From contig QNXT01000227.1 of assembly GCA_003973505.1 (NCBI GenBank), forward strand, positions 1-8,900: a stretch of DNA of 8,900 bases. The letters are read 5' to 3'. Made by a program: the position numbers and the translations under genes. The stretch comes from Bacteroidota bacterium (GTDB lineage: Bacteria; Bacteroidota; Bacteroidia; Bacteroidales; UBA1556). Below are positions 1-4,940 of the stretch, one piece after another; positions within the stretch are counted from its first letter, which is position 1, and every line of letters begins with the position of its first letter. The notes beneath the pieces were generated by a model, which searched no databases, had not been told where the DNA came from, and saw only the letters and a program-made list of their open reading frames with translations.

Positions 1-110
1 ACTTGTATCAATATTGTTATCTTCCTGAATTTTGTTGTTTAAATCGAAAGTTGGTCTGTAGTCAGTAAAGTGACGACCATCAGCCATTCTTGGTGGGGCA
101 GTGAAAAACT
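1..110 (-). CDS. Partial unknown ORF, virus-like peptide (MADGRHFTDYRP), runs off left edge
   Basis: A minus-strand frame, open from 144 and continuing past the window edge, encodes a peptide containing APPRMADGRHFTDYRPTF and then LNNKIQEDNN. It looks like real coding sequence: its codons are richer in GC than the DNA next to it, and the peptide has the mixed composition of a structured protein. It lies in a different frame from the ATPase start at 167, and no start codon of its own is certain. From memory, a DGRxFTDYRP-type motif occurs in proteins of large eukaryotic DNA viruses; I could not check this and do not assign a function. The true boundary with the ATPase piece lies somewhere near 100-120. 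Confidence 0.45.
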
Positions 111-167
111 TATTGTTTGTAGTTCCTTTATTGAACGGAAATTTTTAACACTAAATTCTAAAATCAT
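39..167 (-). pseudogene. N-terminal stub of an AAA family ATPase (SMC/OLD-like), broken after about 22 codons
   Basis: The ATG at 167-165 opens a frame beginning MILEFSVKNFRSIKELQ and continuing TISFS. This is the characteristic first beta-strand and 'NFRSI' segment of the AAA_15/AAA_21-type ATPases (ATP-binding, SMC/RecF-like fold) that are common in Bacteroidota accessory DNA. After TISFS the frame loses resemblance to that family and stops at 41-39, giving only 42 residues with no Walker A. The DNA from about position 110 leftward codes well in another frame, so the gene appears to be cut and joined to foreign sequence. An operator-like repeat sits 13 bp upstream of the start. The family assignment rests only on these roughly 22 residues, but the match to the usual N-terminus is strong. 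Confidence 0.6.
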
Positions 168-179
168 ATTTTTTTTGTA

Positions 180-198
180 TTTGTAAATTTTCCGCAAA
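180..198. promoter_or_regulatory. Operator-like repeat, copy 1
   Basis: The 19-mer TTTGTAAATTTTCCGCAAA is a near-palindrome (TTTG...GCAAA) repeated at 241-259 with 16 of 19 positions identical. It ends 13 bp upstream of the ATPase ATG at 167, so a bound protein would affect that gene. Regulatory function is inferred. Confidence 0.4.
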
Positions 199-240
199 AT
201 AAGCAATAAAAGTCGGATTAAACATATATTTATTATTTTA

Positions 241-259
241 TTTGCAGATTTTCCGCAAA
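241..259. promoter_or_regulatory. Operator-like repeat, copy 2
   Basis: The 19-mer TTTGCAGATTTTCCGCAAA begins 61 bp from copy 1 (180-198), about six helical turns, so both could be bound on one DNA face. On the minus strand its end overlaps a TAAATTTG box (263-256) that matches the Bacteroidota -7 consensus, although no TTG was found at the proper -33 distance. This layout would suit a repressor of the ATPase gene. Confidence 0.4.
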
Positions 260-303
260 TTTATAATAATATTCCGAATATGTAGTTTGTTTTTTTAGGT
301 TGC

Positions 304-436
304 TTGTAACGGTGAGGTATATGAGGCGTTGGGCGTTTTGAAACACCTAACTTTCAATTTACTATGCCGTTTGTTTATATTCATAATATATCAATTTAAC
401 TATCACACGACCAATGCCTTATATACATTGTTAGCG
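304..436 (-). repeat. Long imperfect hairpin, attC-like, downstream of the T9SS gene
   Basis: The arm 317-332 (GTATATGAGGCGTTGG) pairs with 411-426 (CCAATGCCTTATATAC) over 16 positions, 14 Watson-Crick and two G-T. The pairing extends inward through 334-336/407-409 after one mismatch. Outside this stem, after an asymmetric bulge, TAAC at 307-310 pairs with GTTA at 430-433. An AAC...GTT outer core, an unpaired spacer, an inner stem and a variable centre, about 133 bp in all, is the plan of an integron attC site, which lies 3' of the gene it carries, as here. The outer motifs do not fit RYYYAAC/GTTRRRY fully and no integrase gene is in the window. A transcription terminator or MITE end are alternatives. 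Confidence 0.4.
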
Positions 437-439
437 TTT
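430..439 (+). repeat. Inverted repeat flanking the T9SS gene, 3' copy
   Basis: GTTAGCGTTT occurs here, 9 bp beyond the stop codon of the T9SS gene, and its exact reverse complement occurs at 1805-1814 just before the start. Outside both copies lies ATATAC (421-426) or GTATAT (1819-1824), so the symmetry extends beyond the ten bases. The pair frames the gene like the ends of a mobile unit. Confidence 0.5.
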
Positions 440-448
440 TGTGCTTTT

Positions 449-1786
449 TCATTTCTTTTGTTTTATAAACTTGATACTTTTATTATTATCAAGAGGTGAT
501 TGAATAAAATATACTCCTTTTGGAAAATTAGAAACATCAATTGTTGTTTCATTGAAAACTTCAATAGTTTTCATCAGTTGGCCATTAATGTTATAAATGT
601 TAATTTTTTTCACACCTTTTTTTAGCCTTTTAATCTTCAATATATCAGTTACAGGATTAGGATAGATAGAGTAATATTCTGTTTTGTTTTTAGCAATGCT
701 TAAAGGTGAACCAATTTTTGGTAAAAACCAAGGGTCGCAATCAAAAACATCTGTTGTGTCGTTTGATGTTAAATCTCCATAAACAACAACAAATGAAATA
801 TCACCCCATTGAGTTAATGAAGGTTCACCAACTCCTATATTACTTCCATAATTACCTGTTATTATTGATGGTTCAATCACTAATTCCTTTTCACCCCAAC
901 TATCCCAATTACCTGCAATTTGTTGTTTTGATTTATAAATACATCTTCTGGCATTTTCATTGTCGGCACAAAAATATACCCACCAATCAGAACCATCATT
1001 CCATAAATGAGGTTGAACATCATAAGGACTTTGGTCGTTAAGCACCTGGGTTATTAAAGTTGCCGATTGCCAAGTTATACCATTGTCGAAACTTTTTGAG
1101 TAATACATATAACGGTCTCTGTCAAAAATGATTAATAGAGTTGTATCGTTAAGTCTTTCAATATGTGGGTTGTCTTCCGCACTTGGTGTACTTAATATAG
1201 GAACTGCTGTGTTTAGCGATGGATTATTTGGAACATTTCTCATAAACATAATTTCCAAATCTCCCGTATCATTTCTACCTTGGGTAAATACAAATACATC
1301 TAATGTATCTGTGTTTTTTGCAACTGCACAAGGTGCTCCTTCATTACTTATTGAACGGATTAGATTAGAAGATTGCCAAGGGTTAAAAGAAGAATTTACA
1401 TTATTCCTTGTTGCAATAATTATATCTCCTTGAAAGAAATTAGGACAGCCCCAAGGGTTTGAAACCGTATCATTATTTAATAGCGGAGGTCTGTAATAGG
1501 GTTGAGAATTGAAACAAATTGGATTTAATACCCAATCCGAATACAATGAAAAAGCGTCAAAAGGTAAAAAAAAACTGTAAAGTGTCAGGCCATCTCTTGA
1601 AATATACAAACCATCTTCCCACCCTCCAATATTTAATGGTTGAATATAAGGAGTTCCATAGGTAGTATCCGGAACAATAAATGTAGCGTTATTTTTAATT
1701 GCAGTCCAATTTGGTTGTGCTAATAAAGATGATGTCCACAGTATTCCTAAATTCAAAATAATTATTAGTTTAATTGTATTTTTCAT
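449..1786 (-). CDS. Secreted T9SS-sorted protein with Asp-box (sialidase-like) repeat
   Basis: The start at 1786 gives 445 residues beginning MKNTIKLIIILNLGILW, a Sec signal peptide probably cut after SLLA (about residue 23). The two upstream in-frame ATGs (1816, 1804) lie in or next to the flanking inverted repeat and would put a charged leader before the signal, so they are rejected. KSFDNGITW at 231-239 fits the Asp-box pattern SxDxGxTW found in beta-propeller sialidases and BNR proteins; DGLYISRDGLTLYSFF near 58-73 is another propeller-like strand set. No catalytic arginine triad could be identified, so an enzyme activity is not claimed. Residues 369-442 (YYSIYPNPVTDILKI...GQLMKT...GVYFIQ) form a T9SS type A C-terminal sorting domain, so the protein should be exported through the outer membrane and processed there. 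It has no TAnnTTTG box just upstream and stands alone between inverted repeats. Confidence 0.85.
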   Translation of the reverse strand: MKNTIKLIIILNLGILWTSSLLAQPNWTAIKNNATFIVPDTTYGTPYIQPLNIGGWEDGLYISRDGLTLYSFFLPFDAFSLYSDWVLNPICFNSQPYYRPPLLNNDTVSNPWGCPNFFQGDIIIATRNNVNSSFNPWQSSNLIRSISNEGAPCAVAKNTDTLDVFVFTQGRNDTGDLEIMFMRNVPNNPSLNTAVPILSTPSAEDNPHIERLNDTTLLIIFDRDRYMYYSKSFDNGITWQSATLITQVLNDQSPYDVQPHLWNDGSDWWVYFCADNENARRCIYKSKQQIAGNWDSWGEKELVIEPSIITGNYGSNIGVGEPSLTQWGDISFVVVYGDLTSNDTTDVFDCDPWFLPKIGSPLSIAKNKTEYYSIYPNPVTDILKIKRLKKGVKKINIYNINGQLMKTIEVFNETTIDVSNFPKGVYFIQSPLDNNKSIKFIKQKK

Positions 1787-1804
1787 ATCTCGTTTTTTCT
1801 GCAT

Positions 1805-1814
1805 AAACGCTAAC
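1805..1814 (-). repeat. Inverted repeat flanking the T9SS gene, 5' copy
   Basis: AAACGCTAAC is the exact reverse complement of 430-439. In gene orientation it reads GTTAGCGTTT and ends 18 bp before the preferred start codon. If the downstream hairpin is an attC site, this copy would be the 5' cassette boundary (G/TTAGCG); that is an inference. Confidence 0.5.
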
Positions 1815-1862
1815 ATTAGTATATCCCGAAGTTTCCATTTATTGGCGTTTACTGTCGTTTAT

Positions 1863-1878
1863 TCCCGGTTTCTCGGGA
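1863..1878. repeat. Small hairpin inside a wider inverted repeat
   Basis: TCCCG (1863-1867) and CGGGA (1874-1878) form a 5-bp GC-rich stem around a 6-nt loop. Wider out, AGTTTCC (1830-1836) is the reverse complement of GGAAACT (1887-1893), so the whole 1830-1893 stretch can fold back on itself. It lies upstream of the T9SS gene and may be the remains of a neighbouring cassette site or a terminator; neither strand has a long T-run after it. Confidence 0.35.
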
Positions 1879-2019
1879 CAAGCAACGGAAACTACCGCTT
1901 ATTCCCCCTATATATTTTATATATGCAGCTAAGTTATTAAATATAATAATCCATTTTACGAGAATCTAGATAAACAGCTTTTCCAATCAATCTAAGTTTT
2001 GGTGCTTATATAGTAGCTA

Positions 2020-2057
2020 GGCTTTGTGTTTCTTAATGTCTTGGTGCCTTTGTAGCC
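2020..2057 (-). repeat. CACAAAG-type degenerate repeat, fragment A
   Basis: Read on the minus strand this is a run of short units ending in ACAAAG or CCAAG with about 10-12 nt spacing, bounded by GGCT/AGCC. It has the same flavour and orientation as fragment B at 2245-2305 and the opposite orientation to fragment C at 2336-2374. Confidence 0.45.
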
Positions 2058-2244
2058 ATATTACTCTAGCAACAAAGGCTGAAAGGCTCTGAGGTGCACT
2101 CAGAAAATAAATCTCTATATAAAACTAAATTTTCGTGCTTTTAAATTTAGAGCTCATTTTAGTATCTAATCAGTTTCTTTAAGAAATTTTACTCTTCATA
2201 AGCATAGTTTCACATCAGTATTAAATCGCTAAATATCAATATTT

Positions 2245-2305
2245 TCTTTGTGAATCTTTGCGCCTTCTCTACCTTTCGGGAGACAGGTTTGTGCCCCTTT
2301 GTGTT
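2245..2305 (-). repeat. CACAAAG-type degenerate repeat, fragment B
   Basis: On the minus strand it contains CACAAAG and GCACAAA units, an interruption near 2268-2286, then GCGCAAAGATTCACAAAG. The 17-mer at 2246-2262 is the reverse complement of 2347-2363 in 15 of 17 positions, so fragments B and C form a large imperfect inverted repeat. Confidence 0.5.
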
Positions 2306-2335
2306 ATAGCCTCATTTTAATTGCAAGTAATTATT

Positions 2336-2374
2336 ACACAGAGTTACGCAAAGAAGCACAAAGTGACTCAAAGA
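2336..2374 (+). repeat. CACAAAG-type degenerate repeat, fragment C
   Basis: Plus-strand units ACACAGAG, GCAAAG, CACAAAG and CTCAAAG follow each other at about 9-13 nt. It faces fragment B across about 85 bp. The units differ too much and are too short to be a CRISPR array. Confidence 0.5.
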
Positions 2375-2493
2375 TTATAAAAAAGGAGTCTTAAACTTTT
2401 ATCATTACTACGTTTCATCATACTGAATAGTAACTCATTTTATTTGAATTATTATTGTACTAATAAATATTAGAAAAATTTACTATTCTTTAT

Positions 2494-2524
2494 TTGGTAT
2501 TAGAGTACTTATTTAGTAAGTTTG
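2494..2524 (+). promoter_or_regulatory. Promoter of the Rrf2 regulator gene
   Basis: TTG at 2494-2496, 20 bp, then TAAGTTTG at 2517-2524 matches the Bacteroidota pattern TTG-N19/20-TAnnTTTG. Transcription would start about 2530, giving a short leader before the ATG at 2545. This placement also rules out translation starting from the upstream in-frame TTG at 2494. Confidence 0.6.
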
Positions 2525-2544
2525 CACTCTATATATTTTCATTT

Positions 2545-2955
2545 ATGAGTAAATTAATAAACATATCGGAAGCTACATCAATAGCCATCCACAGCTTGGC
2601 TTTAATAGGTTATGAAGACAAACAATTAAATGCAAATGAAATTGCTAAAAGAACTTCTTTTTCCAAAAATCACCTATCAAAAGTTTTACAAACACTTGTT
2701 AAACAAGGCTATCTCCGTTCTGTAAGAGGTCCACGAGGAGGTTTTACCCTTAGTGTAGAAGCAAAAGACATAACGCTATTGGAAATTTTCGAGGTATTTG
2801 AAGGCAAAATACTTAATAATTACTGCTTTGGTCATTTTGAATCCTGCCCATTCGAAGATTGTATTTTTGGTGATATCGTGGACGATGTAACCGTTCGGTT
2901 TAAGGCTGCCTTTGGCGAAAGAACCATTGCTGATGTAAAAATGAAAGAGAAATAA
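2545..2955 (+). CDS. Rrf2 family transcriptional regulator, likely Fe-S sensor
   Basis: 136 residues from the ATG at 2545, the usual Rrf2 length. Residues 1-70 form the winged helix-turn-helix: NEIAKRTSFSKNHLSKVLQT at about 31-50 is the recognition helix region and VRGPRGGFTL at 60-69 is the conserved family wing. Three cysteines at 94, 101 and 106 (C-x6-C-x4-C) sit where IscR, NsrR and relatives bind an iron-sulfur cluster, so it probably senses redox state, nitric oxide or Fe-S supply; which one cannot be told. The longer frame from 2494 would start inside the promoter and adds a hydrophobic stretch atypical of the family. It is followed 118 bp later by the outer-membrane protein gene, which has its own -7-like box, so co-transcription is uncertain. 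Confidence 0.9.
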   Translation: MSKLINISEATSIAIHSLALIGYEDKQLNANEIAKRTSFSKNHLSKVLQTLVKQGYLRSVRGPRGGFTLSVEAKDITLLEIFEVFEGKILNNYCFGHFESCPFEDCIFGDIVDDVTVRFKAAFGERTIADVKMKEK

Positions 2956-2967
2956 TAGATAAGCAAA

Positions 2968-3013
2968 ACTATTTTTCACAATTACCCCTTCCAAAAAATG
3001 ACACTATTTTTCA
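2968..3013. repeat. 11-bp direct repeat between rrf2 and the outer-membrane gene
   Basis: ACTATTTTTCA occurs at 2968-2978 and 3003-3013, 35 bp apart start to start, each followed by AATTA within two bases. It lies in the only gap between the Rrf2 gene and its neighbour and could be a regulator site, or chance in AT-rich DNA. Confidence 0.3.
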
Positions 3014-3043
3014 ATTATCGATTTAAGGCAAAGGAATTTGCTG

Positions 3044-3051
3044 TATTTTTG
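3044..3051 (+). promoter_or_regulatory. Possible -7 box of the outer-membrane protein gene
   Basis: TATTTTTG fits TAnnTTTG and lies 22 bp before the ATG at 3074. No TTG is present 19-20 bp upstream, so the promoter is incomplete by consensus and may need an activator. Confidence 0.35.
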
Positions 3052-3073
3052 ATAGATAAATAAATTCAAACAG

Positions 3074-3691
3074 ATGAAACGATTTCTATTTATATCTCTT
3101 ATTTTTTTCAGTGTATTAAGCTCATGGGGACAATCTGATTTTAATTTCGGTTTCCAGCTTGGCTTAAATGGCAGTCAGGTAACGGGTGATCAATTAGCTG
3201 GTTTTCACAAAGCCGGTCTATTTGGAGGACTATTTGTAAATCATAAAGCAGGACGATTGGGAAATATTCAATTGGAGATGAACTTTACACAAAAGGGAAG
3301 TCGAAAAAATGCTAAGCCCGATGAAGGGATTTACGATTCCTATTTAATGCGATTAAACTATGTGGCCGTACCCCTATTATATCGTTTCAAAATAAAAAAA
3401 ACTTTGGATATTGATTTGGGACTTGAAGCAGCTTATTTAATTAGCTCTCGTGAACGTGACATAAATGGATGGGTTGAACCTGATTTGTCTGTACCTTACT
3501 TTAAAGATTTCGATTTTTCCATTTTTGCCGGTATTGGCGTTGAAATAAACGAGCATTTACTATTTGTATTTCGTTACTCCTATTCCATCGTTCCCATTCG
3601 CCCCCGACCACCAGGAAATTACTACTATGGATATTGGGATGCAGGGCAGTATAATGAAGTTGTAACAGGAACGCTTCAATATCAGTTTTAA
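3074..3691 (+). CDS. Outer-membrane beta-barrel protein, PorT-like/porin family
   Basis: 205 residues with a Sec signal peptide (MKRFLFISLIFFSVLSSWG, cut near residue 20, followed by QSDFNFGFQLGLNG). The mature part alternates short amphipathic strands (FGFQLGLNG, LFGGLFVNH, IQLEMNFTQKGS, YVAVPLLYRFKI, DLGLEAAYLISS, FSIFAGIGVEI, LLFVFRYSYSI) and ends LQYQF, with a C-terminal aromatic residue typical of barrels. The pattern 'LNYVAVPLLYRFK' is a hallmark of the Bacteroidota outer-membrane beta-barrel (PorT/OMP_b-brl_2) family. About eight strands are likely. The ligand is unknown; some relatives work in T9SS assembly, but this one has no T9SS genes around it. A Pro/Tyr-rich loop (RPRPPGNYYYGYW) lies near residues 175-187. 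The RNase H gene starts 3 nt after its stop, so the two should share a transcript. Confidence 0.8.
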   Translation: MKRFLFISLIFFSVLSSWGQSDFNFGFQLGLNGSQVTGDQLAGFHKAGLFGGLFVNHKAGRLGNIQLEMNFTQKGSRKNAKPDEGIYDSYLMRLNYVAVPLLYRFKIKKTLDIDLGLEAAYLISSRERDINGWVEPDLSVPYFKDFDFSIFAGIGVEINEHLLFVFRYSYSIVPIRPRPPGNYYYGYWDAGQYNEVVTGTLQYQF

Positions 3692-3694
3692 GAA

Positions 3695-4336
3695 ATGGCC
3701 AAGAAAAAACAAAAATACTATGTGGTTTGGAATGGTCGAGTTCCAGGTGTCTATTCCTCTTGGAACGAATGCCTAAAACAAGTAAACGGTTTCACAAAAC
3801 CTGTATTCAAATCTTTCACAAATCGAGCCATCGCCGAAAAGGCATTCAAAGATGCGCCTGATAAATATATGGGTGATTATTATGTTGAGCCAGGAACTTT
3901 AGGTAAAATTACCAATCCAAATTCCGAAAAAATTATCCGTAAGGCATTGGCTGTTGACGCTGCTTGTAGTGGCAACCCTGGCCCATTAGAATATCAAGGC
4001 GTAGATGTGGGAACTAGAAAAAGAATCTTTCATCAAGGGCCTTTTCCATTGGGAACGGTGAATATTGGTGAATTTCTTGCCTTGGTTCATGGACTTGCCT
4101 ACCTCAAACAGATAGGAAGTGATATGCCCATATATTCAGACTCAAAAACAGCCATCAGCTGGGTAAACCGCAAGGCTATAAAGACAAATCTAGCCCGTAA
4201 TGCAAAAACGGAGGAACTCTTTAAATTGGTGGATCGCGCATTGATTTGGATTAAATCCAATTCGTGGAATAACCCAATCTTAAAATGGGAAACTGCCGAA
4301 TGGGGAGAAATTCCTGCTGATTTTGGTCGTAAATAG
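3695..4336 (+). CDS. rnhA: Ribonuclease H with N-terminal viroplasmin (hybrid-binding) domain
   Basis: 213 residues that cleave the RNA strand of RNA-DNA hybrids (primers, R-loops) in the cytoplasm. Residues 7-53 (KYYVVWNGRVPGVYSSWNEC and FKSFTNRAIAEKAF) form the small viroplasmin/RNase HI N-terminal domain also found in eukaryotic RNase H1. Residues 83-213 form the RNase H fold, with the expected acidic residues: D88 in AVDAACSGNPG, E126 in NIGEFLAL, D149 in IYSDSKTA, and D209 in IPADFGRK at the extreme C-terminus. Its length and the PADFGRK ending are usual for the Bacteroidota type. It starts 3 nt after the outer-membrane gene stop. The functional link between the two is probably only shared transcription. 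Confidence 0.92.
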   Translation: MAKKKQKYYVVWNGRVPGVYSSWNECLKQVNGFTKPVFKSFTNRAIAEKAFKDAPDKYMGDYYVEPGTLGKITNPNSEKIIRKALAVDAACSGNPGPLEYQGVDVGTRKRIFHQGPFPLGTVNIGEFLALVHGLAYLKQIGSDMPIYSDSKTAISWVNRKAIKTNLARNAKTEELFKLVDRALIWIKSNSWNNPILKWETAEWGEIPADFGRK

Positions 4337-4443
4337 ACTGAATTATCGTTTTATTTAAAGCTCTTAAAAACACCGTTTGGTTTTATCCTTAAAAGGTCTT
4401 TCCCTGCACAAATAATTAGCATCATTGCAGCCGTTATTTTTAA

Positions 4444-4451
4444 TATTTTTG
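4444..4451 (+). promoter_or_regulatory. -7-like box directly before rbfA
   Basis: TATTTTTG fits TAnnTTTG but is separated from the rbfA ATG (4456) by only four bases. If used, transcription would start at or about the start codon, making a leaderless message. A TTG lies 16 bp upstream (4425-4427), which is short of the usual 19-20. Confidence 0.3.
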
Positions 4452-4455
4452 CGGC

Positions 4456-4797
4456 ATGGAATCAACAAGACAACAAAAATTATCAAAGCTCATAATGAAA
4501 GACTTGGGAGAATTATTTCGCAAAGAAATTCCTGAGAGTATTGGCAGCCGAGCAATGATTACCGTTACCAAAGTTAGTATCACACGCGACTTTTCATTGG
4601 CACGGGTATATCTAAGCATTTTCGCAGCACCTAATAAGGACGAGGTTCTTACCACGATTCGAAAGAGTACTAAAACCATTCGTATGATGTTGGGAAAAAA
4701 GATTAAAAACCAAGTGCGTATCATTCCTGAACTTATATTCGAAATGGACGACTCTCTCGATTATATTGAGCGTATTGATGAACTCCTAAATAATTAA
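4456..4797 (+). CDS. rbfA: Ribosome-binding factor A
   Basis: 113 residues, the normal length for RbfA, which binds the 30S subunit during late 16S rRNA maturation and cold adaptation. The N-terminus (MESTRQQKLSKLIMKDLGELF) is the family's first helix. ITVTKVSITRDFSLARVYLSIF at 35-56 is the core beta-hairpin of the KH-type fold, and the C-terminal part MLGKKIKNQVRIIPELIFEMDDSLDYIERIDELL is typical. The ATG at 4456 is the only start that keeps the conserved first helix. In many Bacteroidota rbfA stands next to an FtsX-type permease gene; here the methyltransferase gene lies between them. Confidence 0.95.
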   Translation: MESTRQQKLSKLIMKDLGELFRKEIPESIGSRAMITVTKVSITRDFSLARVYLSIFAAPNKDEVLTTIRKSTKTIRMMLGKKIKNQVRIIPELIFEMDDSLDYIERIDELLNN

Positions 4798-4940
4798 TCC
4801 CTTTATACACTTTATAGCATTATTAAGCGTTTGGTAAATTGAATTACAGATTCATATTATAAAGCGAAATTGACAATCTTAGGCATATAGTTTCAACTGT
4901 CTAACAGCAAGCTGATTGCACTGAATAAAATATTAATACA

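Larger units (their letters stand above)
168..448. other. Non-coding gap between ATPase stub and T9SS gene
   Basis: No gene is visible on either strand. The part near 168-281 is AT-rich and holds the two 19-mers plus a 13-bp palindrome, ATATTC-C-GAATAT, at 269-281. The part from 301 to 440 changes character: it is less AT-rich and contains the long hairpin described separately. The gap therefore looks like two unrelated pieces, an ATPase promoter region and the tail of the T9SS cargo unit. Confidence 0.6.
1825..2493. other. Gene-free accessory gap with degenerate repeats
   Basis: I see no credible gene on either strand; in-frame stops are dense. The stretch holds the 1830-1893 fold-back, three fragments of a CACAAAG-type repeat (2020-2057, 2245-2305, 2336-2374), and otherwise AT-rich sequence. 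CCTTTGT at 2047-2053 is the reverse complement of ACAAAGG at 2072-2078. Such decayed repeats are common between genes in Bacteroidota and suggest an old insertion area rather than active function. Confidence 0.55.

Noticed and set aside
706..1433. Plus-strand open frames 706-1041 and 1128-1433
   Set aside because: Both are antisense to the T9SS gene, have no family resemblance, and only mirror its codon pattern.
1787..1816. Longer start for the T9SS gene
   Set aside because: It would place charged residues before a good signal peptide and begin inside the flanking inverted repeat.
304..1824. Complete integron or transposon
   Set aside because: No integrase or transposase gene is in the window and no clear target duplications flank the inverted repeats, so only a cassette-like structure is claimed.
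2020..2374. CRISPR array
   Set aside because: Units are short, irregular, in both orientations, and have no equal-length spacers; no cas genes are present.
2494..2544. Upstream TTG start for the Rrf2 gene
   Set aside because: It falls in the -33 element of the promoter, and the added 17 residues are not part of the family.
4870..4894. Promoter for the methyltransferase gene (TTGACA ... TATAGTTT)
   Set aside because: The second box does not fit TAnnTTTG and the spacing is about 15 bp, too short for the Bacteroidota pattern.
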